DNA from: Desmodus rotundus
Taxonomy: Eukaryota; Chordata; Mammalia; Chiroptera; Phyllostomidae
Assembly (NCBI RefSeq): GCF_022682495.2
Contig: NC_071397.1
Location: 8,709,082 to 8,773,081 of the forward strand
Length of the DNA stretch: 64,000 nt
Direction: 5' to 3'
In this document: positions 10,381 to 22,320 of the stretch, one piece after another
How the letters are laid out: each line of letters begins with the position of its first letter
Position numbering within the stretch: position 1 is the first letter of the stretch
Translations under genes and position numbers: made by a program
Notes under the pieces: model-generated
Told to the model about the DNA's origin: nothing
What the model saw: the letters and a program-made list of their open reading frames with translations, nothing else
Database searches by the model: none

Positions 10381-11084
10381 AGCTTCTTGAAGCACTTCCC
10401 AGTGATGGGTCCATGGCACAGGGTGGCACCTATTTCAGTGGCAGAGCCATCGCTGGGGAGGGGCAGCCCTGGCCCCCACACAGCTTGGGCTTGCTCCTGG
10501 GAGGCAGGTACTACTTGGGCGGGGGTCTCATGGCCCAGTTCAGTCATCCCCAATATCCAGGGGGCTTGAGAAAGAAGAAACTGTTCAGAATGGCAGGAGC
10601 CTCAGAGGCCCTGTGTCCACTGCCCTTGGTGTTCCAGGAAGGGGCTGGCTAGATGAGCCTCCTCCGCCCTGTCCTGGACCTGGAGGAAGCTAGAGGGGCT
10701 CAGGGTGAGTGAATGAAAGGATGTCTCATGGCTGGACTCGGATTCCCCTGAGGAGAAGACATGGTTGAAGAAGGCCGTTACAGTGGGGACCTTATGGGAA
10801 GTTGGTGGGCACTGCTTCTGGGAACAACAGTCTGCAGTGGTCTGGAGGGATTCTGGAAGGAAGGCGGGAGCTCAGAAAAAGGGCCAATTGAAATCCTAAC
10901 TCTCTTAAGGAATGTTGTAGGAGGAGTAGCTCATGGTCTTGGCAGTGGGCTGCAAATACAGCAGGGGGAGGTAACATGAGGAGGAGAGGGGGACTCCCCC
11001 ACTGCCTCACCTCTCCTGCCTGCCCTGCCCCCTGCACAGGAACACAGGCCTCGCTCTGCCAGTGGGTTCTCTAACCTCTGGGAC

Positions 11085-11150
11085 CACATAGGAAACTCGG
11101 GACACAGAGAGAAAGGGACCTGCCCAGGGTCACAAAGGATCAAAACCAAG
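11085..11150 (-). repeat. MIR SINE fragment
   Basis: GGGACCTGCCCAGGGTCACA matches reverse-oriented MIR. Confidence 0.5.
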
Positions 11151-11283
11151 AGAGAAGACCCATCTTCTCAGGCCCCCAATGTTTGTTTATGTGTTTATTT
11201 ATCTCAATTATTTGCTTGGTTAATTGCATGACCAAAGTAAAAGGTTCAAAAGTCTAATCTGTGCATACCCGAACATTTGCACC

Positions 11284-11352
11284 TACTTCTTTCTTTCCTT
11301 TCTTCCTTTCTTTCCTTCCTTCCTTCCTTCCTTCCTTTCTTTCTTTCCTTCC
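11284..11352 (+). repeat. (TTCC)n/(CTTT)n microsatellite
   Basis: A pyrimidine tract of TTTC and TTCC units; it may extend the L1M remnant beginning near 11345. Confidence 0.85.
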
Positions 11353-11640
11353 AAAAGTGTCAAAACCCTATATTCATGTTCTGCTTTTATCACTTAATCA
11401 TTTGTCTTGGGGATCTTCCTTATCAGGGCTTCCACTGAGGGATGAGCTACAATCCAGTTACCGGCTCCAGCTTAGTCTCCCCCACTGGTGTCCCTGGTAT
11501 AAACAAGGTTTCAAACGTGTCCTTTTGCACAAGCAAGCTCTATTTAGAATGTTTTTGAAAGTGAGATTGCTGGGCCTCAGTGCGTGCATTTGTGACTTGA
11601 ACAGGCTGCCCAGTCGCCCTTGGTGAGGGTGTGCTGGTCT
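11345..11640 (-). mobile_element. L1M 3'-region remnant, reverse orientation
   Basis: Contains TTTTGAAAGTGAGATTGCTG and nearby T-rich stretches that match the reverse complement of old L1M sequence. Boundaries are approximate. Confidence 0.5.
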
Positions 11641-12018
11641 GTTGCCAGGGTCTCAGGGAGCAGCCACTTCTGTGTCCTGAAGAGGGTGGACAATTGTGGG
11701 AGGGCTCAACCTCAGGTCTTCCTCCCCAAGCCTGGGGTCTGAGGGACTTAGCCAGGCCAGAGGACCAGGGGTGTGAGGCAGGGGTGCTCCAGACCAACCA
11801 GAAGTCTGGTCCAGGTGGGCAGGAAGGCCCCCTCCCTGGCCCCCTGCCCTCCATGGGGACAGGAAGAGGCGCCTCTGCAATCCAAATAGTGGTTTCCTGC
11901 TGCAGGCTCCCGCCCGGCTGTTCTCTATAGGACAGGGGCTGAAACCTGAGAGGCTCAGCAGGGTGGGTGCGGGACTGGGGCAGGATTCAGCCAGCCTCCC
12001 CCTCTCCCCGCCCCCTGG

Positions 12019-12190
12019 CATACACACACTCACACATACTCACATGCTCTCATACAGGCACACTCAGACACCCCCACACACAGTCATACTCACACATACA
12101 AGTCATTCACCTACATACAGACTCTCCTTACAGTCACATGTTCACATACATTCCACAGAGTGACATGCACACACACAGCACACATACACA
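12019..12190 (+). repeat. CA-rich degenerate minisatellite
   Basis: Repeated ACACACTCACACATACTCAC-like units with drift over about 170 bases. Confidence 0.75.
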
Positions 12191-12419
12191 TATGAGACCT
12201 TCATGTTCACTTGCCCTCACTCCAGGCCTGCCCTGCCTTCCCCAACGTTCCCACCTCACCCAGGTGGCCCTGCTACCGGCTGGGAAGCAAATGGCACTTG
12301 TCTTAGAGGCCACCCCCCAACCCTGTCCAGATATCCTTCCAGGGCAAGCCCTAGTTCTAGACCCTTTGACTCCACTCCATGACCCTTTGGTGACCCCCAG
12401 TCTCTGCTTTCCAACCGCT

Positions 12420-12530
12420 GGTCTCGGCCACTTCCAGCCCTGGCTCTGCCTTGGTCCCCAGGAAAAGCCCTTTCCGTCTCTGGCCTCGGTTTCCTTATGT
12501 GTACAATGGAGCAGCAGTGAGACTGGAGAT
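12420..12530 (+). repeat. MIR SINE fragment
   Basis: CTGGCCTCGGTTTCCTTATG and GTACAATGGAGCAG resemble MIR. Confidence 0.5.
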
Positions 12531-13616
12531 CTGGTGGTGGCCACGTGTCCAGGGAAATAGCTGCCGCTCTGGTTTTCTTTTAACTGTGGAGCCCCAGACC
12601 CACCCCTGTCACCCAAGAGACGTCTTGAGGGGCCACCCTCAGGTCTAACCCAAAACAGGCATTAATCACCACACGTGGGAGGAGAAGGCCATGAGGCCAA
12701 ATTGAGTTGTCCCCGGCCTGGACTGCCCGTGAGCACTGGAGGATCTTCTGTGCCAGCTCCAAGGGATTTTGCCCCATGACCACGCAAGTAGCTGAGCCCA
12801 GGGCAGCTGGTGAAGGGAGTGGTCCTCCCGCCTCTCTCCATCCACAGCCTCCTGCAGCTTCTGCCTTACTTCGGCACGTCTCACTGACATTCTCTGTGCT
12901 CCTACCCAGAGCTGGCAAAGCAAGCTTCAGGCTCCACCACCCTCTAAGCAGCCTGAAGCTGGATTGCCCACAGCCAGCCATGCTTGGGGGCCTTCGCCAG
13001 TCCCCCCCCAAGCCCAGGAGATGAGGCAGCAGTGGGGGCTGAGGGCTGCTCCTGGAGGCCCTCCAGACACTTGCTACAGCCACTCCCCAGTGCTGAGCAG
13101 CGGGCAGGCAGAGTGGGCATGGGGGCTCTCAGGACTGGCCCTGTGCAAAGGGGGCTGGGGACAAGGCAGGCACAGGAACCTCAGGCCACACATAGGGCAG
13201 CAGATAATTACCCCAGCCATTCCCTCACCTTCCCTCTCCTCCAGACGAAAGCCCCCTCCCAGCCTTCCTTGCCCCTCACCTGGTTTTGATACCTTCCCCT
13301 GACCCTGTAGCAGCCTTCATCCCCATGATTCCTGCCATCTCCGCAGCTGCCTCTCCCTGGCTTACGGCCTCCTTCCTTCCTACTGAAGGTGGCGGAGTGG
13401 GGGGCAGGGGGCATGTTCACATGTTGTGTCTACCTGGTGTTTCTCAGTTTTGCCACCCCAGGGGTCCAGGGAAGGGGCTAAGGCTCATCCCTGGGCCAGT
13501 CACCGTACCAGGGGGTGAAGGGCTACGATGGGCCAGGCCTCTGTGGCTAGGCCGTTGGGCTTCTTGACTGGCCCTCGAGAACCGTGTGGAATCAGGGGAG
13601 GAAAGCTCCCCAAAAA

Positions 13617-13675
13617 AGTAGGGGTGCCATAACAAAGACGGGGGAACGGCCGGCAGACTAAAACAACAGAAGTCA
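13617..13675 (-). repeat. LTR-type (MaLR-like) fragment
   Basis: GGTGCCATAACAAAGACGGG followed by GCAGACTAAAACAACAGAAG resembles the reverse complement of a mammalian LTR end. Only about 60 bases are recognisable. Confidence 0.4.
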
Positions 13676-14377
13676 CTATGGAGTCAGACGACCACGGGTG
13701 GTCCCGCATGGGTGCCTGGGTAGGGGAGGCCCACCTGGAACCTCAAGCTGAGTGCAGCTCAGGGTGCTTGGCTGGAGAAGAGACGTCAGGGCAAGGGCGT
13801 CAACCATCTGCAGGTGGGGAGGAGAGCGAGGCTCATTCTCAGGCTCCAGCAGACGGAAGACCAAGAAACAGACGTAACAAGGAGGGGGCTCCCAGCTCCA
13901 GGCAGGAGAGACCACCCTAATGGTGAGAAGTGTCCCAGGTGGAATGGCCTGCAGCAGTTGGGGGGACAGGTGCCCCTGTTCAAGGACGGTTCTAGGGCAG
14001 GGGGTGTAGGTGGAGTCCCTGCCCGGGGCTGACCGGTGGCAGGGAGGAAAGGCGGTAGGGGGCTTTTGCAGGTGGCCCCACAATTTCAGCTAACTCACAG
14101 CTTCCATGGCCCAGGGTGCTGGCAGCGACTGATAAGTGAGAAATGGAGATGAAGGTGGATGGAAGATGGAGTGAGACGAAGAAAGGGAGGCGAAGAGACA
14201 AGGAGGCAAACAGGAAGGTGTAGACAATGCTTCCATAAGGCCCTGGAGACAGACAGGCAAAGCAGGCAGGCTGCAGGCAGATGTCCCCCAGCTCCTCCCA
14301 AGGTCACCGGCAGAGGGCTGTGGTGCCCCATGCCCAGGTCCTTCCCATGCCTGGAGCCTCCCCAGCACTGGGCAACT

Positions 14378-14600
14378 CAGCATTAATTAGGGGCCCAGCT
14401 AATGGCTCGGAAGATTGGCCAGTTCCAGGGACGCTGCTGAATAGAGACCTCGGCGAGATTTATTCCTAATTATCTCATTTGTCTCCCCCCATTACTCTTT
14501 ATGGCTGGGATTTATGGGGCCATTAGTGGGGCCTGGCCAGGCCAGGATGAGTGTGAGCCTTGAGATACTTCATAATAATAACAATAACAACACTCACCCT
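14378..14600. promoter_or_regulatory. Candidate conserved enhancer, TAAT/ATTA cluster
   Basis: CATTAATTAGG, GCTAATGG, CCTAATTATC, CCATTACTC and GCCATTAGTGG occur within about 150 bases, with no recognised repeat. The density of homeodomain-type cores in a non-repetitive stretch suggests regulatory constraint. Confidence 0.4.
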
Positions 14601-16229
14601 GACCAGATTAATGGGGGATGTGCCTTCTCGCCCTCTCCACCCCTTGTCCTTGGGACCCCAGATAGCCACTGCCCACGTGTCCCTCTCCCTCCTGGGACTC
14701 TTGGTTCTCAGCTCCAGGTTCTCAGCCACCTGTGGAGCTCGAGCTTGCTGCCCACCTCTGCCTCCACTGCACCCCAGACCTGCCTCTTAGCCCTTCTGTG
14801 GGGCCACCGATTGGGAGCTTCAAGGTGGTAGTGCATAGTGTGGGGGTGTCGATTCCAACAGCTGCACCTCTGGGACAAGGTCTGTATTGGTAATTGATGA
14901 GTTTGGCAGGCAACCCAAGTAAAGATGGCTTCATCTATAAGGACATGTATCATCTCCTTAACAAGAAGTGCAGAGGTAGGTGACCCCAAGCTGACAGGGA
15001 GAGTCAAAGATGTCATCCTTCAGCTCTGTCACCCTCGGCATGTGGTCCTCGTCTCCCCTCCTGGTCACAAAGTGGCTACTGCAGCCCTAGGCCTCAAGCC
15101 CACACACAGCATTGACCCAGAACAAAAAGGCTGGTGGGGCAGAGAGGGCTTCTCCTCCTGTGCCTTTTACTGGAGAGGGGGAAACATTTCCAGAAGCTCC
15201 TAGCAGGTCTCCTTACATCCTTGTCCAGACTGGGTCACATGTGGCCTTAGGCTGGGCTCCCCCAGAAGCAGCCTGAGACCAGGCTGTGAGTGCAAGTAAG
15301 TGCGTCCAGGAAGGGATCCCAAGAAACATCAGTAGGGAGAGGGGAGTGAGGCTGGGAGGAAATAGAGGGCATGGCATCAAATTGGTCACCACTAAGGGGG
15401 ACTGGCACTCAGTCCTGGAGGACCGGTGCCTCCGAGGGGGATGCGGTGTTTATACACCAAAACCACCGTTCCTGGTTGAGGGCTGTTCCCAGAGGAGCAT
15501 CAGTTTTCTGGCACTTGCTGCTGATTGGGCTGTGATGGAAGCCAGGGGATGGAGATGCTGGCAGAGGTTGGTCAGAGAGCGCGTCACCGGTCCGCCAGAG
15601 GAGCCAGGCCGGCCCCATCACTCAGCGTGGGTTTGCAGTGGCTGGCAGCCAGACCAAGCTTGACTCACTGTGGGGAGGGAGAAAGGGGCTAGCTGTCGGG
15701 GAGGCCACCACAGGGTCTGCCACAGCCTTTCCCCACCTCCTCTCCAGGGGAGCCTCTGTACTCTGCCACCACAGGCCAGTCAAAGGCGCTGAGCAGTTCC
15801 CACTTCGGTGTAAGGAGGACAAATCCCACAGAGAGAAGACAGGTTTCAGCCTCAATCCTGTTAGAGTCACCTGGGTGTGGAGTGGGCATCTCTGCCTCCT
15901 CTACCTGCTTAGCCGAGGAGGGAAGCAAGAGCTGGCCACCCCCCTCCTCTAGCTCCACTCCTGAGGTGTCATTGTCACTGCCTTCCTACTGCCACCCACT
16001 CTCAGGGTGGAGCAGTCCAGCTTCTTGCATCCAGGTGCAGCTTCCCCACGTTTCGCTGTCAGTAGGTACAGCCTGCCCACCTCATGAGGGTACCGGGAGC
16101 CTGGAAGCCTTGCACCCCACCGCTGGGAGTGTCAGCGGATGCGTCTCCTTTGGCAAAATCTACTACAGTGGACTTACTCATACCAGCACCCCAGCTACTC
16201 CCTGCCAGTTATGTACGGGGCAGGTGCGT

Positions 16230-16710
16230 GTGCGCAGATGCCCCGACAGGCACGGACTGGAACGCTCACAGCGGCGCCACTCACAACAGCCCCAAATGGC
16301 AACCCACTGTCCGTTAGTGGTAGGACAGACAGGCATTCGCAGGACGGACTTCCGTGCAGCAGTGAGAAGGGACCACGTGCAGCCACACGGCAACAAGGAT
16401 GCACCTCACGGACCCAAACCTGAGGAGAGAAGCCAGACACAAAACAGCCTACTATGTGACTCTGTCTACACAAAACACAAGGACAGGAGAAACCGGTCCA
16501 TGGTGCTGCTAGTCAGTGGCTGTTACCCATTATTACCATACGGGCGAGAGGGCATGCAGGACTTCTAGGGTGCTGGCAAGCTCCTGCTTCTTCACCTGGG
16601 TGCTGGTTAGATAACTGTGTTCCGAGTGTAAAAACACACGGAGCTGTGTGGTTGTGATGTGTGCAGTTTACGTGTGAACGCTGTACTTCAAGAAAAAGAC
16701 AGACAGTGTA
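16230..16710 (+). mobile_element. Highly diverged L1M 3'-UTR remnant
   Basis: Landmarks such as GGAACGCTCACAGCGGCGCC, AGCCAGACACAAAACAGCC and TTTACGTGTGAACGCTGTAC correspond to old L1M 3' ends after heavy change, with unusually many CpGs retained. Boundaries are approximate. Confidence 0.6.
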
Positions 16711-16777
16711 TGTCCCTGACTCGCACGTGAGAATGGGAAGGAAGCAAGGGTGTTATCCAATATTGTCCTATTGTTTT

Positions 16778-16973
16778 ATTTTTTTAAAGATTTTATTTAT
16801 TTTTAGAGAGAAGGGAAGAGAGGGAGAGAAACATCAATGTGTGGTTGCCTCTTGCACGCCCCCTACTGGAGACCCAGACTGCAACCCAGGCAAATGCCCT
16901 GACTGGGGATTGAACCGGCAACCCTTTGGTTCACAGGCCAGCACTCAATCCACTGAGCCGCACCAGCCAGGGC
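16778..16973 (-). mobile_element. VES SINE, reverse orientation
   Basis: Read on the minus strand it starts GCCCTGGCTGGTGCGGCTCA and ends in a CT-rich block and TAAATAAAATC tail. It is nearly full length. Target duplications were not clear. Confidence 0.92.
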
Positions 16974-16984
16974 TGTTGTATTGA

Positions 16985-17065
16985 TTTATATAAGAAGAAA
17001 CTGAGGCCCAGAGGGACAAGGACTTTGCCAAGATCCCAGGTCTGGTTAACACCCTGGCTGGATGA
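16985..17065 (-). repeat. MIR SINE fragment
   Basis: GAAGAAACTGAGGCCCAGAG with CTTTGCCAAGATCCCAGGTC beside the VES SINE. Confidence 0.55.
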
Positions 17066-17390
17066 GAACGTGGCGCTCTGAATACCTGGTTTGCCATGCT
17101 TTCTTTTATATCACACCCGAATGACCACTTGTGCCCTGAAGAGGACATGGGATTTTGGCGCCTGTGAGGGTGGACCTCCCTGAACTCCTTCCTCCTCTGG
17201 CTCACACAGAGCCTTTCACACAGGGGAGCACACACATGCATCCTAGCACCTCACAGACAGCATTTGCGGGACATGAGAGTCAAGTCGGGGAGACAAGGGT
17301 CTTGCCAGAAAGAAGATAACTAATATTTAGTGAATAAATACTGTATTTATTATCTATATGAAACCAAGCAAAAAACCCAAACCTAATAGC

Positions 17391-17700
17391 TTAAAACAAC
17401 AATGGACATTTATTGTCTTTCGTGCAGTTCCTGTGGGTGAGGGACGTGGACGTGGCTGAGCTGGGTGGGTCTGGTTCAGGGTCTCTTGTGAGGTTGGCTG
17501 CAGTCAGGGTGTTGGCTGGAGGTGTGGCTGGCTGGTCATCTGCAAGCTTGAGAGAACTGGAAGATCTGCTCCCATCATGGCTCCCTCTCTTTCCTGTTGT
17601 TTCCTCCATTTGCTGCTGAGAGTGTGATGCCCCCACAACAGCAGGGGCCCAGCAGAACAGTGAGCTGCAAGGAGGAGCAGAGCACCACCCCGGCTCTGTC
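17391..17700 (-). repeat. Interspersed LTR-like repeat, left inverted partner
   Basis: The AGCTTAAAACAACAATGGAC start and following segments are typical of an old reverse-oriented LTR-like repeat. Positions 17462-17493 are an exact 32-base reverse complement of 18419-18450. Confidence 0.45.
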
Positions 17701-17959
17701 CCACTACCTCCAAACTTATCTACGTGGGAGAGAAATGAACTTGTAGCGGTACAATCCTAATGAATTCAGGCAGGCGGTCAACACTGTCTGCTACAGGAAG
17801 TGATGGCAACCTCAGTGGACAGTCTAGGTTGGAACCCAGGACCCTGACTCCCAGCACATCCTGCTTTCTAGGAAGCAACATGGAAAAGTGAGACAAGCTC
17901 AGGTGTTGAGCCAGAAGGCCCCGGAGTCCAGGGTGCCTCACTGGAGATGCCATCCTGAA

Positions 17960-18135
17960 AACGTGAGTTCACTTGTCCAACTCAATTTCCTCATCTGTAA
18001 AGTGGGGAAAATGATTCCAACCACACAGGTGCTGAGCACTCGAGTGGGCCTGGCAGATTATAGAAACTTCATACCTATTTCCAACAATGGCTGGGTGAAG
18101 GCTACATGAGTGGTAGAGCCTGGTTCATAGTAAGC
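17960..18135 (+). repeat. MIR SINE remnant
   Basis: CAATTTCCTCATCTGTAAAG and GTAGAGCCTGGTTCATAGTA mark a MIR. Confidence 0.65.
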
Positions 18136-18369
18136 ATGCTAGGCAGCTTCCCAGATGTGTGGAACTCCAAGGCCGGGTCACAAGGTGGACACTGGGCCTC
18201 CCACCTTTGTCTCTTGAGTCACTCATTCTGGGGGAAGTCAGCTGCCAATAGTGTGAAGGCACTCGGACAGCCCTCTGGAGAGGTGTCCATTCAAGGCGCT
18301 GAGCCCCCTGCTACTGGCTAGCACAGACTTGCCACCATGTGAGGGAGCCACTTGGGGAGCAGATGCTCC

Positions 18370-18487
18370 AGCTTCATCAAGCTGATGACCATAGCTCTGG
18401 CCAACATTTTGACTGCAACCTCACAAGAGACCCTGAACCAGACCCACCCATCTCAGCTATGTCCAAATTCCTGACCCACAGGAACTG
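18370..18487 (+). repeat. Interspersed LTR-like repeat, right inverted partner
   Basis: This is an inverted partial copy of the 17391 repeat, with a perfect 32-base arm (18419-18450). It abuts the L1 that starts near 18490. Confidence 0.5.
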
Positions 18488-18489
18488 TG

Positions 18490-19735
18490 GGCAAAAGACC
18501 CAAATAGACATTTTGCCAAAGAAGATATAAAAAGGGCCAACAGGTACATGAAAAGATGCTCAACATCATTAGCCATTAAGGAAATGCAAATTGAAACTAA
18601 AATGAGTTACCATCTCATAGCTGGTGGAATGGCTATCATCAAAAAGACAAGATATAAATACTGGCGAGGATGTGGAGAAAAGGGAACCCTTGTGCACTGT
18701 TGGTAGGATTGTACATTGGCGCAGCCACTGTGGAAAACAGCGTGGAAGTTCTTCAAAAAGTTAAAAATGCAACTACCATATGATCTAGCAATTCCACTTC
18801 TGGGAATATATCTGCAGGAAACAAACAGTAACTTGAAAAGATATCAACCCTAGCTTGTGTGGGTCAGTGGACTGAGCATTGGCCTATGAACCAAAGGGTC
18901 ACTAGTTCGATTCCTGGTCAGGACACATGCCTGGGTTGCAGGCCAGGTCCCCAGTTAGGGGCATGCAAGAGGCAACCAGTCAATGTATCTCTCACACATG
19001 GATGTTTTTCTCCCTCTCTTTCTCCCTCCCTCCTCTCTCTCTAAAAATAAATAAATAAAATTCTAAAAAAGGAAGAAAAGATATCTACCTAAATTTTCAT
19101 TGCAGCATTATTTATAAGCCAAGACATGAAAACAGCCTGTGAGCATTGATGGATGAATGAATAAAGAAGTTGAAATATATATATACACAAATATATATAT
19201 AATGGAATATTATTCAGCAATAAAAATGAGGGAATCCTACCATTTCCAACAACATGGGTGGACATTGAAGGCATTATGTTAAGTTAAGTGAAATAAGACA
19301 GACGGAGACAAATACTGTATGATCTCACTTGTATGTGGAATCTTGAGAGAGAGAGATCAGACTTGTGGTTACCAGAGACAGAGGGTGGGGGAGGGGAAAG
19401 GGAAGATGGTGGCCAAATGGTACAAACTTCCAGGTGGAGGATAAACAAATACTAGAGAAGTAAGGCACAGCAGGATGACTAGAGCTGACACTGCTGTTTG
19501 CTTCATAGGAAAGGTGTTAAGAGAGTAAATCCTAAGAGTCCTCATCACATAGAGAATTTTTTTCCTTCCTTCTTTCTTTTTATTGTATCTATACGAGGTG
19601 ATGTGTGTTAGCTAAACTTATTATAGTCATTTTACAATAGGTATAAGTCAAAACATCATGCTATGTGTCTTAAACTTACACAGTGATATATGTCAACTAT
19701 TTCTCAATTGAATTGGAAAAGAAAACTACTAACTG
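18490..19735 (+). mobile_element. Old L1 3' end (L1MA/MB-like)
   Basis: It begins with the ACCCAAATAGACATTTTGCC segment, runs through the GGCGAGGATGTGGAGAAAAG and ATGGAATATTATTCAGCAAT landmarks and ends in a typical 3' UTR. It is interrupted by the VES SINE at 18846-19074. It is non-coding. Confidence 0.85.
18846..19074 (+). mobile_element. VES SINE (tRNA-derived), nested in L1
   Basis: It has a tRNA-like head with B-box (GGTCACTAGTTCGATTCCTG), the body with the GGTTGCAGGCCAGGTCCCC block, CT-rich tail and TAAATAAATAAA end. Perfect 11-base target duplications (GAAAAGATATC) flank it at 18835-18845 and 19075-19085. It interrupts the 3' part of an older L1 of the same orientation. Confidence 0.93.
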
Positions 19736-19859
19736 ATCTGCTTCCCTTCTCTTGGCATTAGTTGTTCTATGAGAGGAATGGGGAGTTTGCCCCAAATTCT
19801 CACTTTCCTAGCAAAGAATTCAGAGATCTCTATGGCTGCCGTGCTAGCAATAGAAATCC

Positions 19860-20390
19860 TCTACAAACCAACTCAAGCAAAAAAGGAATTTATTGTCTCT
19901 CATAGTTAGAAGGAACACTCTGGTATTTGTAAAATTAAAGAAAGTCCTCAGCATTCAGTGGGAGCTGGGAACCCAATGCCACCAGGAGTCTCACTCTCCT
20001 TCCTTCTGCCTCAGCTCTGGCTCCTGTGTGTTGGCCTCAAAGTCCCTGATTGCAGACAGAGCTCCTCCATATTGGCGGATAGGGAGGGAGCGAGGCACAT
20101 GGGAATCAGAGGTGCCAGCAACCCACAGTGGGAAAAGAGACTCTTCATGGTTTATCAATCTGAGGACTCTGGATGGCTCTCTTGGATCAAATGTCCATCC
20201 TCTAAATGAATTATTGTCACAGGAGCCTCCGTCACACTGAGGCCAGGTCTGGGTCATCTGTACTCCTGTGGAGGAGGGCTGGGGTAATTGACAGCCTCAT
20301 CAGAACCACATAGAGGATAGAGGAACGGTTCCCTCCAAAGCAGGCATATTGTTTCAGAAGAAGCAGGGAAAGGTTGCTGAGAAGACAAAA
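19860..20390. repeat. Possible old interspersed repeat of unknown family
   Basis: AACTCAAGCAAAAAAGGAAT plus TTTATTGTCTCTCATAGTTA and later GGTCTGGGTCATCTGTACTC look like a diverged dispersed repeat. The family is not recognised. Confidence 0.35.
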
Positions 20391-22320
20391 TAAGAATAGA
20401 TTCTTAAGATGTACCTCATCCCCCCAAGGAGAGAGGCCCCACGTGGTTCTTTCTACTACAAGTTACCATCCGATCTTGCCAGTACATTGAGGGAATGCAC
20501 TTCCTGCCCAGAGAAGGACTTCCCACTGAAAAACTTCAGGGGCCACTATCCACACTGGCTTTCTGCGAATGGTGCCCCTTGAAGCTGGACAGTGTGTGGC
20601 AGCCCTGAACTTGACCATGCCTGGTCGGACCACGGATAGGTGGCTGAGTCATGATGACATCCAGCATCTCTTGGGATCTTGTCCTAAAACTCTAACCAAA
20701 GGAGCCACTCCATTTTGAATGATGCCTCTATGAGTTGGACCAGTTAGGTGAACTTAGAGAATTCCAAATTGTGGTGTGTGTTGGGGAGGAGGGGGAGGGT
20801 TTAGTATAGGGAATAGGTTTAATGGGTGGTGGAAGAACTGAGAAGCCAATGGGATGGTGAGGCATCCCAGAGATTAGCAGCACTGGGAATGGGTAGACGG
20901 AAAACAGGAGGAGGTCTGTTGCCAGAGCCTGGCAGCCAGGACTACGTGGAGGGAGCTGAAGTGCTTCAGGGGATGCCTGGCAGAAGCTGCGCCTGGGAAA
21001 GAGGGCTGCCTGGGAGAGCAGGAGCCACGGAGAGGACATACTGCTTCTGGGGTCACCCAAGGCAAAGAGAGAGGAAGACAAACACTGTGGCCTCTCCCTT
21101 CCTTCTGTCCTACCATCTCCCTCCTGTGGTCTCCACCAGCTGGGCTCAGATGGAAGCTGGCTGACATAGAAGCCCGAGAAATGCAGGTTGCAAGGGCCAT
21201 TGTCCCTGTGACTCAGAGCAGAGCAGAACAGAGGAAGGGCAAGGAATGAATCTGAGGACAAATGGGCAAATGACAGACACAATGGCCCCCCTCAGGCCCT
21301 TTTCCTTAGGGAGAGTGAAGGCCACCAGAGGTCATTTTCATACAGCCTGCTGACATCCCAGTTCTGGAATGAAGTCCCCGAATGACTACCCACCTGTGTC
21401 TGCACATTCCTGAGTGTGCCATGAAGAACCCTCATCTTCAGAAGTGTTCCCACTCTATGTCTTTTCGGTTGGGCCCCACTCAGTTCTGGGAGTCAGAGCT
21501 GCTGCTCTCTCCGGGGCCAGCCTGGGCTGACAGGGTTGCTGCCGAAGGCTGGGAGGCAGAAGGCAGAGTACAGAGCAGAGCAAGCCCCTGCCAGCCAGCT
21601 CTGAGAGGGAAGAAGGGAGGGAGGGAGGCCCCTTCATGGCTTTCTAACCTCATCAGCACCACAATCTGGGAAATATTTTGAGCTGAATGAAAATAAAAAC
21701 AGGGACTTCCGGCCAAGATGGAGGCGTAGGTAGACACACTGTGCCTCCTTGCACAACCAAAAGAAGGACAACAATTTAACAACAAAAAACAATCAGAACT
21801 GACAGAAAATCGAACTGTATGGAAGTCCAACAACCAAGGAGTTAAAGAAGAAACACTCACCCAGACCAGTAGGAGGGGCGGAGACGGCAGTGGGGTGGAG
21901 AGGACTGGCGACAAGGTGGCGGCTGGTGGACTCAGTGGCCCCACATTCATACGCAACACAGATAAACCAGGAGGAACAAAGGGGGAGTGAAACAGAGTGC
22001 CAGCCCCAGGGTGCCAGCACAGGGAAATAGAGCCTCAAACCTCTGATTGAAAACACCTGTGGGGGCTGAGGCGGCAGCGGGAGAAACTCCCAGCCTCACA
22101 GGAGAGTCCGTTGGAGAGACTCACAGGGTCCCAGAACATATACAAACTCGCCCACACAGGAATCACCACCAGAAGGGCCCACTTTGCTTGTGGGTAGCAG
22201 GGAAAGTGACTGAAAGCCGGCAGAGAGCAGAGCAAGCGCCATTGCTCCCTCTTGGCCCCTCCCCAACATACAGCATTACAACGCAGAGGCGTGGGTTGCT
22301 CCGCCTTGGTGAATACCTGA

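Noticed and set aside
15882..16568. 228-codon open frame on the plus strand
   Set aside because: Its second half is a diverged L1 3' UTR; no protein family is recognisable.
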